Source of the DNA: Cellulomonas humilata
GTDB taxonomy: Bacteria; Actinomycetota; Actinomycetes; Actinomycetales; Cellulomonadaceae
Assembly (NCBI RefSeq): GCF_013359775.1
Contig: NZ_JABMCI010000070.1
Span: forward strand, 1-64,000
Length of the DNA: 64,000 nt
Direction of reading: 5' to 3'
Part shown: positions 10,601 to 16,303 of the stretch, piece by piece
Layout of the letters: the number at the start of each line of letters is the position of its first letter
Numbering within the stretch: the first letter of the stretch is position 1
The notes under the pieces: model-generated
Told to the model about the DNA's origin: nothing
Seen by the model: the letters and a program-made list of their open reading frames with translations, nothing else
Databases searched by the model: none
Translations under genes and position numbers: made by a program

Positions 10601-11167
10601 GGCGACCGGGACCACCGATGCGCCCGAGGCAGGCACGACCCCGCCGACGCCGGTGGCCTGGTCGACCATCGTCGACGCCGGGACCAGCACCGTGTCGCCG
10701 GCCGCGGCCGACGGTCCGGGCGTGCCCGTCACGTGGCCCACGACCGTGAGTCGCAGCACGACGGCGACGGTCGACCGGAGCCGGACCCGCCCGTCGGCGT
10801 CGGTGGTGACGAGCGTCGTGGCCGCCGAGGTGCCCGCCGGGAACGCCACGGCCGCGTCGGTGCCGATGCCGGGCGTCGCGACGACGAGGTCACCCGCCTT
10901 GGCGGCGACCGCCTCGACCTGCAGGACGAACCGCGTGCCGGGCTGACCGCCGAGGTCCAGGGACGTGAGCCGGTCCTTGCCCGCGGCCAGGGCGACGGCC
11001 GTGGTTCCCCAGTCGGCGGACGAGGCCGACGTCCACGTCTGGGCGACGGGCGCCGGGGGGGTGGTGGCGGGTCGGTCGATCGCGCCGGCCCAGGTGGTCT
11101 GGGCGCTGAGCGCGACGACCGTGAGCATCACGAGCGCAGCGCGACGAAAGGGCAGGCCGAACGGCAT
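7604..11167 (-). CDS. Large secreted Ig-like surface protein
   Basis: This is an exported protein of 1187 residues with a signal peptide (PFRRAALVMLTVVALSAQ, cleavage near AGA at about 29). Residues about 40-380 contain three related beta-rich repeats, each ending in a Val-rich strand such as LRLTVVGHV, LRVTVVGWV and SLTVLGY. This repeat type is seen in actinobacterial wall-associated proteins. A bacterial Ig-like domain follows at about 392-492 (APTLTIVSPDADITQAE to VSRTLTVT). A long beta-rich domain fills about 500-860. A Gly/Asp-rich linker (repeats of GDGGGDPGDDD) spans about 864-900, then a C-terminal domain of about 285 residues. No sorting motif or transmembrane anchor is visible. The Asp-rich linker may bind calcium (inference). 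Function unknown; adhesion or a polysaccharide-related role is possible. Confidence 0.82.
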   Translation of the reverse strand: MPFGLPFRRAALVMLTVVALSAQTTWAGAIDRPATTPPAPVAQTWTSASSADWGTTAVALAAGKDRLTSLDLGGQPGTRFVLQVEAVAAKAGDLVVATPGIGTDAAVAFPAGTSAATTLVTTDADGRVRLRSTVAVVLRLTVVGHVTGTPGPSAAAGDTVLVPASTMVDQATGVGGVVPASGASVVPVAALHGVPAQGARAVWLSVAARGVGSGSIVFGAASSDASVTYASTWGTSLVLAPVDEDGAVRYSVSAPLTGLRVTVVGWVAGGASAAAGALSVTSASDVLGSAFAGTKSVRVVGGEVPAKVDKVLVQVGVKVSLVPGALRVAATKTGLATGAGAPLPLLGRTTVTVLAPVAADGTLVVSVPLLAQVTSLTVLGYTSAPVAASADTVAPTLTIVSPDADITQAETPQLTVAGSASDAGSGVRGVRVEADGVDLGAAVLDQGAGAVRWHLDVPAVAGTHTLRVTATDWAGRSASVSRTLTVTAAAPTETVVAPDVTVLEGAGLDAILSSDGDEVVFSGIAPVHVGDILVSAAGPTVPDGMLRRVESVERVGATSIVHTTNASLTDAILQADIDLQDVPLEGADVVIDGETGAVPAALSARSAGARAAIAPEFSFTIAPEPYTNASRTLELGLSATMTVRLTLVLDVDMDISWSGVSATVNTFSFAFGAETEIELSARAQIVIADVTPKVNLGSIRLGVLTVMAGPVPIVFDFSLTPSLYFHFEASAGLTTTVTITQSTSSGVRYHAGQWSPISTRSFSAEPGARVGVEASVGAGLGFTFAAKLYGLAGPYVTLTVGPEFTAEVDLGRLTLTNTLDLVYGVAVGANVSVPPLTLFDWSADLGEGRLHLATWGPYPLGTAGTDPGDDGGDPGDGGGDPGDDDGDPGDGGGDPGDDDPVVEPGFGLTNVALAVCVPQFTDSEQSFTATAGETNEEGTVRHYSVSSGFATAARDGNWVSVEIRAPGVDPEERISVVWDHDPEDPWGFAMGDEAYNQGYNGRPDVWLMSLHSLQQGSLVKGFTGFTIGVGGESTVYGASATGIVTTRVWDFDANERFCADGPGQTIADGHPGVQGLHWDSAGYDRIQFSLEASRVPASATSVVVTCAAPGDAVIQRTLEPADTYGRWTSRFEWEERPIAAYVGTLPLSSVSQQDCAAEAFDDDLGVVASYAMVGGVFTPYYMEITAS

Positions 11168-11260
11168 GGAGGTCTCCCGGGAGGATGCGCTGGTCCCCCT
11201 GCGGGCCGCGCGGCCGCCATGCTGGCAGCGTTGCGCGGTGGTTCGTCACCTTTCGTCGGC

Positions 11261-11290
11261 AGGTTCACTCGGACGCCCGCGGGTGAACCT
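11261..11290. promoter_or_regulatory. Inverted repeat upstream of the surface-protein gene
   Basis: Perfect 8-bp arms AGGTTCAC and GTGAACCT, separated by 14 bp, lie 94-123 bp upstream of the minus-strand start at 11167. The rest of 11168-11383 shows no gene. This may be an operator for a dimeric regulator; the identity is not known. Confidence 0.4.
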
Positions 11291-11383
11291 CACCGCTCTG
11301 ACCGGCGGCTTCACACGATTGCGGCGTTCGTGGCGCGTCGGGCAGGAGCATCGCTCCCGAGGGTTCGAGGACCGCGCATACGA

Positions 11384-11426
11384 CGACAGGGACGACCCGG
11401 ACCGTGCCTCCGGGTCGTCCCTGTCG
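11384..11426 (-). terminator. Terminator hairpin of the pectate lyase gene
   Basis: Perfect 17-bp stem (CGACAGGGACGACCCGG and its complement) with a 9-nt loop, beginning 14 bp past the pectate lyase stop codon at 11440. Confidence 0.85.
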
Positions 11427-11439
11427 GTCGTCGGACGAG

Positions 11440-13008
11440 CTACTTGGCGTACGTCTCGAACTCGGCGACCCTCGGTGTCGCCGACGAGCCGGTGATCTCG
11501 AACGTGACCTTCTTCAGCGACGTCGCGGTGAAGCTGATGACGCCCGCGCCGCTGCCGGACTTCAGGACCGCGCCGGTGTCGCCGTTCAGCACCCGCCACG
11601 TCCCGATCCGGCCGGTGGCTCCGGAGGCCTCACGGATGGCGATGGTCGACACCGACTTCGCCGACGACCACTTGACGGAGACGCTGCCCGTCGAGCCGTT
11701 CGGCGACCAGTACGTGCTCGTCGAGCCGTCGATGACGTTGCCGTAGCTGGTCCCGCTGGCCTTGCTCGAGCCGTCGGCGCCCGCTCCGATGCTGAGGTTG
11801 GTGCCGGTGGGCGCCGTCGACGTCGGGGTGGGCGTCGGGGCGGGGGTCGTGGTCGTCGGCGTCGGGGTCGGCGTCGTCGGGATGGGGGTCGGCGTCGTGG
11901 GGGTGCACGAGCCGTTCGAGACCTTCAGGCCCGTGCTGGCCCCGGCCGTCTGGCGCACGATCGCCGGCACGCAGCTGGCCCCGTCGAGCGTGTAGGCGTA
12001 GGGGATGCTCACCGTCGTGGTGGACGTCGGGTTGGGACCGGCCGGGTTGTTGTCCGTGCCCTTGGCGGACCAGGTCACGTTGTCGAAGATGTTCCCGGCC
12101 ACCTGCCAGCTGCCCGGCAGGTCGGTGTAGAAGGTGCCGAGCACGTCCTTCGAGTCCTCGAAGTAGTTGTTCTCGACCTTCGCCTTGCCTCCGGCGCGGG
12201 CGTTGATGCCCGACTCGTTCAGGCCCGCGTAGTAGTTGTTGTAGATGTGCGCCGTGGCGCCGCGCAGCAGCGGGGCACGCGAGTCGATGTTCTCGTACAG
12301 GTTGTGGTGGAACGTGACGGGGCCGTTCTGGAGGTCGCTGTCGCTGGAGCCGACCAGGCCGCCGCGGCCGGAGTTGCGCAGGATCGAGTAGGAGAGCGTC
12401 ACGTACTTCGTGTTCGCCTTCATGTCGAACAGGCCGTCGTAGCCCTCCGACTCCCCGCCGGACGCCTCGAGCGTCGCGTGGTCGACCCAGACGTTGTGCA
12501 CGTCGCTCTCCATGCCGATGGCGTCGCCGCCGTTCGACGTGGGCGAGCCCGACTTCTTGACGTTCTTGACCGTCACGTTCTGGATGATGATGTTGCTGGA
12601 CTCACGGATGTGGATGCCCAGCTGGTCGAACACCGCACCGCTGCCGACGCCGACGATCGTGACGTTGCTGATCTGCTTGAGCTCGATCACGCCCGCCGCG
12701 GTGCTGCAGCTGCTGCCCGACACCTTGGCGGTGTTGGCGTGGTTGATCGTCCCCTGCACCTGGATGACGATCGGCGTGCTGCTGCTGGCGCGGGTGCACA
12801 GTGCCGTGTGGATCGCGGTGCCGGTGGTCGCGGTGACCGTCTGCCCGCCCGCACCCCCGGTGGTCCCGCCGTTGACGGACGCGAAGCCGGTCGCCGGGCC
12901 CGTCGCGGCCTGCGCCGCGGAGATCGTCAGGGCCGTCACGCCGATCGTGGTCGCCAGCGCCACCGTGGTCCCGGCTGCCAGGAGTCGGGGTGCGAGTGGT
13001 CGTCTCAT
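11440..13008 (-). CDS. Secreted pectate lyase (PL1) with C-terminal discoidin-like module
   Basis: This extracellular enzyme is predicted to cleave pectate by beta-elimination. It has 522 residues from the ATG at 13008; an in-frame GTG further upstream is less likely. The signal peptide ends at AAQA (about residue 34). The parallel beta-helix catalytic domain covers about 40-375 and shows PL1-type features: GGDAIGMESDVHNVWVDHAT (calcium-site region), SILRNSGRGG, VTFHHNLYENIDSRAPLLRG and AHIYNNYYAG. A Pro/Thr linker at about 373-402 leads to a C-terminal F5/8-type (discoidin-like) carbohydrate-binding module (NVIDGSTSTYWSP to VAEFETYAK). The promoter region contains two LacI-type palindromes shared in style with the cellulase gene, which suggests induction by plant-wall sugars. 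Confidence 0.92.
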   Translation of the reverse strand: MRRPLAPRLLAAGTTVALATTIGVTALTISAAQAATGPATGFASVNGGTTGGAGGQTVTATTGTAIHTALCTRASSSTPIVIQVQGTINHANTAKVSGSSCSTAAGVIELKQISNVTIVGVGSGAVFDQLGIHIRESSNIIIQNVTVKNVKKSGSPTSNGGDAIGMESDVHNVWVDHATLEASGGESEGYDGLFDMKANTKYVTLSYSILRNSGRGGLVGSSDSDLQNGPVTFHHNLYENIDSRAPLLRGATAHIYNNYYAGLNESGINARAGGKAKVENNYFEDSKDVLGTFYTDLPGSWQVAGNIFDNVTWSAKGTDNNPAGPNPTSTTTVSIPYAYTLDGASCVPAIVRQTAGASTGLKVSNGSCTPTTPTPIPTTPTPTPTTTTPAPTPTPTSTAPTGTNLSIGAGADGSSKASGTSYGNVIDGSTSTYWSPNGSTGSVSVKWSSAKSVSTIAIREASGATGRIGTWRVLNGDTGAVLKSGSGAGVISFTATSLKKVTFEITGSSATPRVAEFETYAK

Positions 13009-13063
13009 CGTTGCCTCACTTCGTCGGGGGAGCGTCATCGGCCTACGAGAGACCGATTTCCCG

Positions 13064-13093
13064 ACAGTAGGAGAGCGTTTTCCACACCCACAA
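13064..13093 (-). promoter_or_regulatory. Predicted promoter of the pectate lyase gene
   Basis: On the minus strand, a -35-like TTGTGG (13093-13088), an 18-bp spacer and a -10-like TACTGT (13069-13064) precede the gene. The spacer is filled by a palindromic operator and a second operator lies just upstream of the -35, so a bound repressor would block polymerase. Confidence 0.5.
13070..13083. promoter_or_regulatory. LacI-type operator O2 (pectate lyase)
   Basis: GGAGAGCGTTTTCC is an imperfect palindrome centred on CG, the form bound by LacI/CelR-family repressors. It occupies the spacer of the predicted promoter and is 29 bp, close to three helical turns, from operator O1. Confidence 0.5.
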
Positions 13094-13099
13094 CCCCGC

Positions 13100-13111
13100 C
13101 TAAGCGTTTAG
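13100..13111. promoter_or_regulatory. LacI-type operator O1 (pectate lyase)
   Basis: CTAAGCGTTTAG is a 12-bp palindrome with one mismatched pair and a central CG. It is very close to CTAAACGTTTTG upstream of the GH9 cellulase gene. It lies directly upstream of the predicted -35. Confidence 0.6.
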
Positions 13112-13134
13112 CTGAGGCGACCCGCGGGCCAGGG

Positions 13135-13287
13135 CTAGCGGCGCGCGCGCAGGTGGTGCCGGAACGGCCGGTGCCGACGGGGAGCGCCCTGGCCCGCCTT
13201 CTCGAGGTGCGACCGGCGCTGCTCGAGGCGGACCTCGAGCTGGTGCTCCTGGTGGCGGTACATCGCGATGGCAAGTTCCGGGTGCAT
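13135..13287 (-). CDS. Small charged protein, 50 aa
   Basis: This short basic protein begins MHPELAIAMYRHQEHQLEVRL and ends in an Arg/His-rich tail. The ATG at 13287 has a good ribosome site (GAGGAGA, about 6 bp upstream). Small actinobacterial proteins with an MxPELA-type N-terminal amphipathic helix are common and uncharacterised (recollection of the family, not checked). There is no signal peptide or membrane segment. The gene lies alone between the pectate lyase promoter and the oxidoreductase operon and is transcribed away from the latter. Just past its stop, GCGGGCCAGGG (13124-13134) is complementary to a segment within the gene (13185-13195), so the end of the message may fold back. 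Function unknown. Confidence 0.6.
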   Translation of the reverse strand: MHPELAIAMYRHQEHQLEVRLEQRRSHLEKAGQGAPRRHRPFRHHLRARR

Positions 13288-13442
13288 GAAGGGTCTCCTC
13301 GTTGAGCACGCACAGCAGGTAGGGCGGCTTGTGGCCGCTTCCACTGTCCACCCGTTGAGACGGTGCACCGCACGTCAGGGGCGCTGATCACCCGATCGTC
13401 CGGGTCTGAGGCGGGTGATCTCGGGGTTCTCGGTGCTCACGA

Positions 13443-13456
13443 GGGCCCTAGGTCCC
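13443..13456. promoter_or_regulatory. DosR/OsdR-type box 1
   Basis: GGGCCCTAGGTCCC fits the GGGNC-N4-GNCCC palindrome bound by DosR (DevR) and related actinobacterial hypoxia/NO response regulators. It lies about 80 bp upstream of the oxidoreductase operon. The remaining bases of 13288-13534 show no gene. Confidence 0.6.
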
Positions 13457-13462
13457 AGAGAC

Positions 13463-13476
13463 GGGACGTTCGGCCC
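13463..13476. promoter_or_regulatory. DosR/OsdR-type box 2
   Basis: GGGACGTTCGGCCC is a second GGGNC-N4-GNCCC palindrome, exactly 20 bp (two helical turns) from the first. Two helically phased boxes are typical of strongly DosR-activated promoters. Confidence 0.62.
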
Positions 13477-13534
13477 TCTCGGCACCGGCCGCGGGAGGCG
13501 TTCCCTGAGGTGAGGCGAAGGGTCGGTGACCGGC

Positions 13535-14116
13535 ATGTTCCAGGTGCGCATCCACGGACGGGGCGGGCAGGGCGTGGTCACGGCCGCCGAGCTCCTCTCG
13601 GTGGCCGCGTTCCGCGCGGGCCGTCACGCGCAGGCGTTCCCCAGCTTCGGCTCCGAGCGCACGGGCGCTCCCGTCGTGTCCTTCTGCCGCATCGCGGACG
13701 AGCCGATCCGCTCGCACGACCCGGTCGCCGCGCCGGACGCGCTGATCATCCAGGACGTGTCGCTGCTGGGCCGGATCGACGTGCTCGCCGGGATGGTGCC
13801 CGACGGCTACGTGCTGATCAACACCGTGCGGACGCCCGCCGAGCTCGGGCTGGGGTCGGCGGCCGCGGCCCTGCCACCCGGCCATGTCGTGACCGTCCCC
13901 GCGTCGGAGCTGGCGATGGAGCACGTGGGTCGGCCCGTGCCGAACGTGCCGCTGCTCGGCGCCTTCGCCGCGCTGACGGGGGTGATCACGCTCGACGGCG
14001 TCGTCGCCGCCCTCGAGGAGCGCTTCCCCGGACCGCTCGCCCGCTCCAACGCCGCGGCCGCCGAGGCCGCGTACCGGCTCGTCGTCGAGGAGGCCGCTCA
14101 TGCTCCGGCAGGTTGA
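13535..14116 (+). CDS. porC: 2-oxoacid:acceptor oxidoreductase, gamma subunit
   Basis: This 193-residue subunit belongs to a multi-subunit pyruvate/2-oxoacid:ferredoxin oxidoreductase, which converts a 2-oxoacid and CoA to acyl-CoA, CO2 and reduced acceptor in the cytosol. The start MFQVRIHGRGGQGVVTAAEL is the standard gamma-subunit beginning, so the ATG at 13535 is preferred to the in-frame GTG at 13526, which is too close to the AAGGG site. It is the first gene of a four-gene operon and overlaps the alpha-subunit gene by 17 bp. Two DosR-type boxes upstream suggest induction at low oxygen. Pyruvate as the substrate is the likeliest choice but is not proven by sequence. Confidence 0.9.
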   Translation: MFQVRIHGRGGQGVVTAAELLSVAAFRAGRHAQAFPSFGSERTGAPVVSFCRIADEPIRSHDPVAAPDALIIQDVSLLGRIDVLAGMVPDGYVLINTVRTPAELGLGSAAAALPPGHVVTVPASELAMEHVGRPVPNVPLLGAFAALTGVITLDGVVAALEERFPGPLARSNAAAAEAAYRLVVEEAAHAPAG

Positions 14117-15305
14117 GGGCTCGAAGGCCGTCGCGGCCGCCGTCGCCGCGTGCCGACCGCAGGTGATCTGCGCCTACCCGATCTCGCCGCAGACGCACAT
14201 CGTCGAGGAGCTCAGCCGGCTGGTGAAGGCCGGCGAGCTGACGGGGTGCGAGTACGTGAACGTCGAGTCGGAGTTCGCCGCCATGTCCGGGGCGATCGGC
14301 GCCAGCGCCGTCGGTGCGCGGTCCTACACGGCGACCTCCAGCCAGGGCCTGCTGTACATGGTCGAGGCCGTGTACAACGCGTCCGGCATGGGGATGCCGA
14401 TCGTGATGACCGTGGCCAACCGGGCCATCGGGGCACCCATCAACATCTGGAACGACCACGGCGACACGATGTCCCAGCGCGACTCCGGCTGGATCCAGCT
14501 GTACGCGTCGAGCAACCAGGAGGCCGCGGACCTGCACCCGCAGGCGTTCGCGATCGCCGAGGAGCTGTCCGTGCCGGTCATGGTGTGCATGGACGGGTTC
14601 GTCCTGACCCATGCCACGGAGGGGATCGACGTGCTCGACGCGGCGGGCGTCGACGCGTTCCTGCCGCCGTTCGAGCCCCGGCAGCTCCTCGATCCCGACG
14701 AGCCGGTGTCGATCGGGTCGATGGTCGGCCCGGACGCGTTCACCGAGGTCCGCTACCTCGCGCACCTGCGCCAGCTCGAGGCCCTGGAGGTCATCCCGCG
14801 CGTCGCGGAGCAGTTCGCGGCCCGGTTCGGCCGGGACTCGGGCGGGCTGCTGCGGGCGTACCGGACCGAGGGTGCCGAGACGGTCGTCGTCGCGCTGGGG
14901 TCGGTGTTCGGCACCCTGCAGGACGTGGTCGACGCCGAGCGCGACGAGGGCGTCCGCGTCGGGCTGCTCGGGGTCACGTCGTTCCGGCCGTTCCCGTACG
15001 CGGCGCTGGCGGCCGCCCTGGCGGGGGCGCGGCGCGTGGTCGTGATCGAGCGGGCGCTCGCCGTCGGGGCGGGCGGGATCGTCTCCGGGGACGTCCGGCT
15101 CGCGTTGGCCGGCACGGGGATCGACCAGCGCACGGTGATCGCCGGGCTGGGCGGCCGGCCCGTCACGACGACGTCGCTGCGCGAGCTGCTGGGCCGGGCG
15201 GTCCGCGGCGAGCTCCCCGGGCTCACGTTCCTCGACCTCGACACCGCCGTCGTCGAGCGCGAGCTCGCCCGTCTCCACCCGAGCGCGAGGAAGGTGCCGT
15301 CATGA
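14100..15305 (+). CDS. porA: 2-oxoacid:acceptor oxidoreductase, alpha subunit
   Basis: This alpha subunit has 401 residues and carries the pyrimidine-binding thiamine-diphosphate region and the transketolase C-terminal-like domain. Recognisable motifs are the N-terminal VEGSKAVAAAV with CAYPISPQTHIVEEL, the ESEFAAMSGAIGAS block with the cofactor-activating Glu, TATSSQGLLYMVE, and the C-terminal VVVALGSVFGT with VLGVTSFRPFP-like sequence. It overlaps the gamma gene by 17 bp and the beta gene by the ATGA junction at 15302, so the three are translationally coupled. The acidic blocks and length fit pyruvate synthase PorA, although other 2-oxoacid enzymes of the family cannot be excluded. Confidence 0.92.
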   Translation: MLRQVEGSKAVAAAVAACRPQVICAYPISPQTHIVEELSRLVKAGELTGCEYVNVESEFAAMSGAIGASAVGARSYTATSSQGLLYMVEAVYNASGMGMPIVMTVANRAIGAPINIWNDHGDTMSQRDSGWIQLYASSNQEAADLHPQAFAIAEELSVPVMVCMDGFVLTHATEGIDVLDAAGVDAFLPPFEPRQLLDPDEPVSIGSMVGPDAFTEVRYLAHLRQLEALEVIPRVAEQFAARFGRDSGGLLRAYRTEGAETVVVALGSVFGTLQDVVDAERDEGVRVGLLGVTSFRPFPYAALAAALAGARRVVVIERALAVGAGGIVSGDVRLALAGTGIDQRTVIAGLGGRPVTTTSLRELLGRAVRGELPGLTFLDLDTAVVERELARLHPSARKVPS

Positions 15306-16303
15306 GCGCCACTCCGGTGAAGTTCTACCAGGTCGGCAGCTTCGCGGTCGGGAACCGGCTGCTCGACCCCGAGCTGCGCAGCGCGCAGTCCGAGCAGGAC
15401 CGGGCCAACTCGCTGACCTCCGGGCACCGCGCCTGCCAGGGCTGCGGCGAGGCGCTCGGCGCCCGGTACGTGCTGGACGCCGCCATGCGCGCATCGGGCG
15501 GCCGGATGGTCACGGTCAACGCGACGGGCTGCCTGGAGGTCTTCTCGACGCCGTTCCCCGAGACGTCCTGGCGCGTGGCGTGGCTGCACTCCCTGTTCGG
15601 CAACGCGCCCGCGGTCGCCACCGGCGTCGCGGCCGGGCTGCGGGCCACCGGCAAGCAGGACGTGCGCGTCGTCGCGCAGGGGGGCGACGGGGCGACGGTC
15701 GACATCGGCTTCGCGTGCCTGTCCGGGATGTTCGAGCGCAACGACGACGTGCTCGCCGTCTGCTACGACAACGGCGGCTACATGAACACCGGCGTGCAGC
15801 GCTCGGGTGCCACGCCGCCCGCCGCCCGCACCATGACGACGCAGGCCGTCGGCGAGCACCCCGGCAACGCCTTCGGCCAGGGCAAGGACGTGCCGCGCAT
15901 CGCGATGGCCCACGAGATCCCGTACGTCGCGACGGCCACCGTCGCGGACCTGCGGGACCTCGAGGCCAAGGTGGAGAAGGCCATGGGGATGCACGGCGCG
16001 CGCTACCTGCACGTGCTGGTCCCGTGCCCGCTCGGTTGGGGCTCGGCGGCCAAGGACACCGTGCGGATCGCGCGGCTGGCCACCGAGAGCGGCTACTTCC
16101 CCGTGTTCGAGGCCGAGCGCGGGGAGGTCACGTCGGTGCGGCCGATCCGGCACCAGGTGCCCGTCGAGGAGTACCTCGCGCTGCAGAACCGGTACGCGCA
16201 CCTGTTCTCGCCGGTGCGGCGCGACGACGTGATCGACCGCCTCCAGGCGATGGCGGACCGGAACATCGCCCGGTACGGCCTGCTGGAGGAGGCGCACTCA
16301 TGA
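15302..16303 (+). CDS. porB: 2-oxoacid:acceptor oxidoreductase, beta subunit
   Basis: This beta subunit has 333 residues and binds the thiamine diphosphate (pyrophosphate side) and one [4Fe-4S] cluster. Visible are the GDGATVDIGFAC Mg/ThDP motif continuing to CYDNGGYMNTGVQRSG, and four expected cluster cysteines: two in HRACQGCGEALG, one in NATGCLEVFSTPFP and one in VPCPLGWGSAA. The start is the ATG at 15302 in an ATGA overlap with the alpha gene. The gene ends in another ATGA overlap with the flavoprotein gene. Conserved motifs suggest a functional enzyme. Confidence 0.93.
   Translation: MSATPVKFYQVGSFAVGNRLLDPELRSAQSEQDRANSLTSGHRACQGCGEALGARYVLDAAMRASGGRMVTVNATGCLEVFSTPFPETSWRVAWLHSLFGNAPAVATGVAAGLRATGKQDVRVVAQGGDGATVDIGFACLSGMFERNDDVLAVCYDNGGYMNTGVQRSGATPPAARTMTTQAVGEHPGNAFGQGKDVPRIAMAHEIPYVATATVADLRDLEAKVEKAMGMHGARYLHVLVPCPLGWGSAAKDTVRIARLATESGYFPVFEAERGEVTSVRPIRHQVPVEEYLALQNRYAHLFSPVRRDDVIDRLQAMADRNIARYGLLEEAHS

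Noticed and set aside
7574..11746. Long plus-strand frame opposite the surface-protein gene
   Set aside because: No signal peptide or domain; composition is of the shadow type, while the minus strand has a clear secreted protein.
13124..13195. 11-bp inverted repeat near the small protein gene, considered as a terminator
   Set aside because: The loop is 50 nt and one arm is inside the coding region, so it is not a standard terminator; noted only with the gene.
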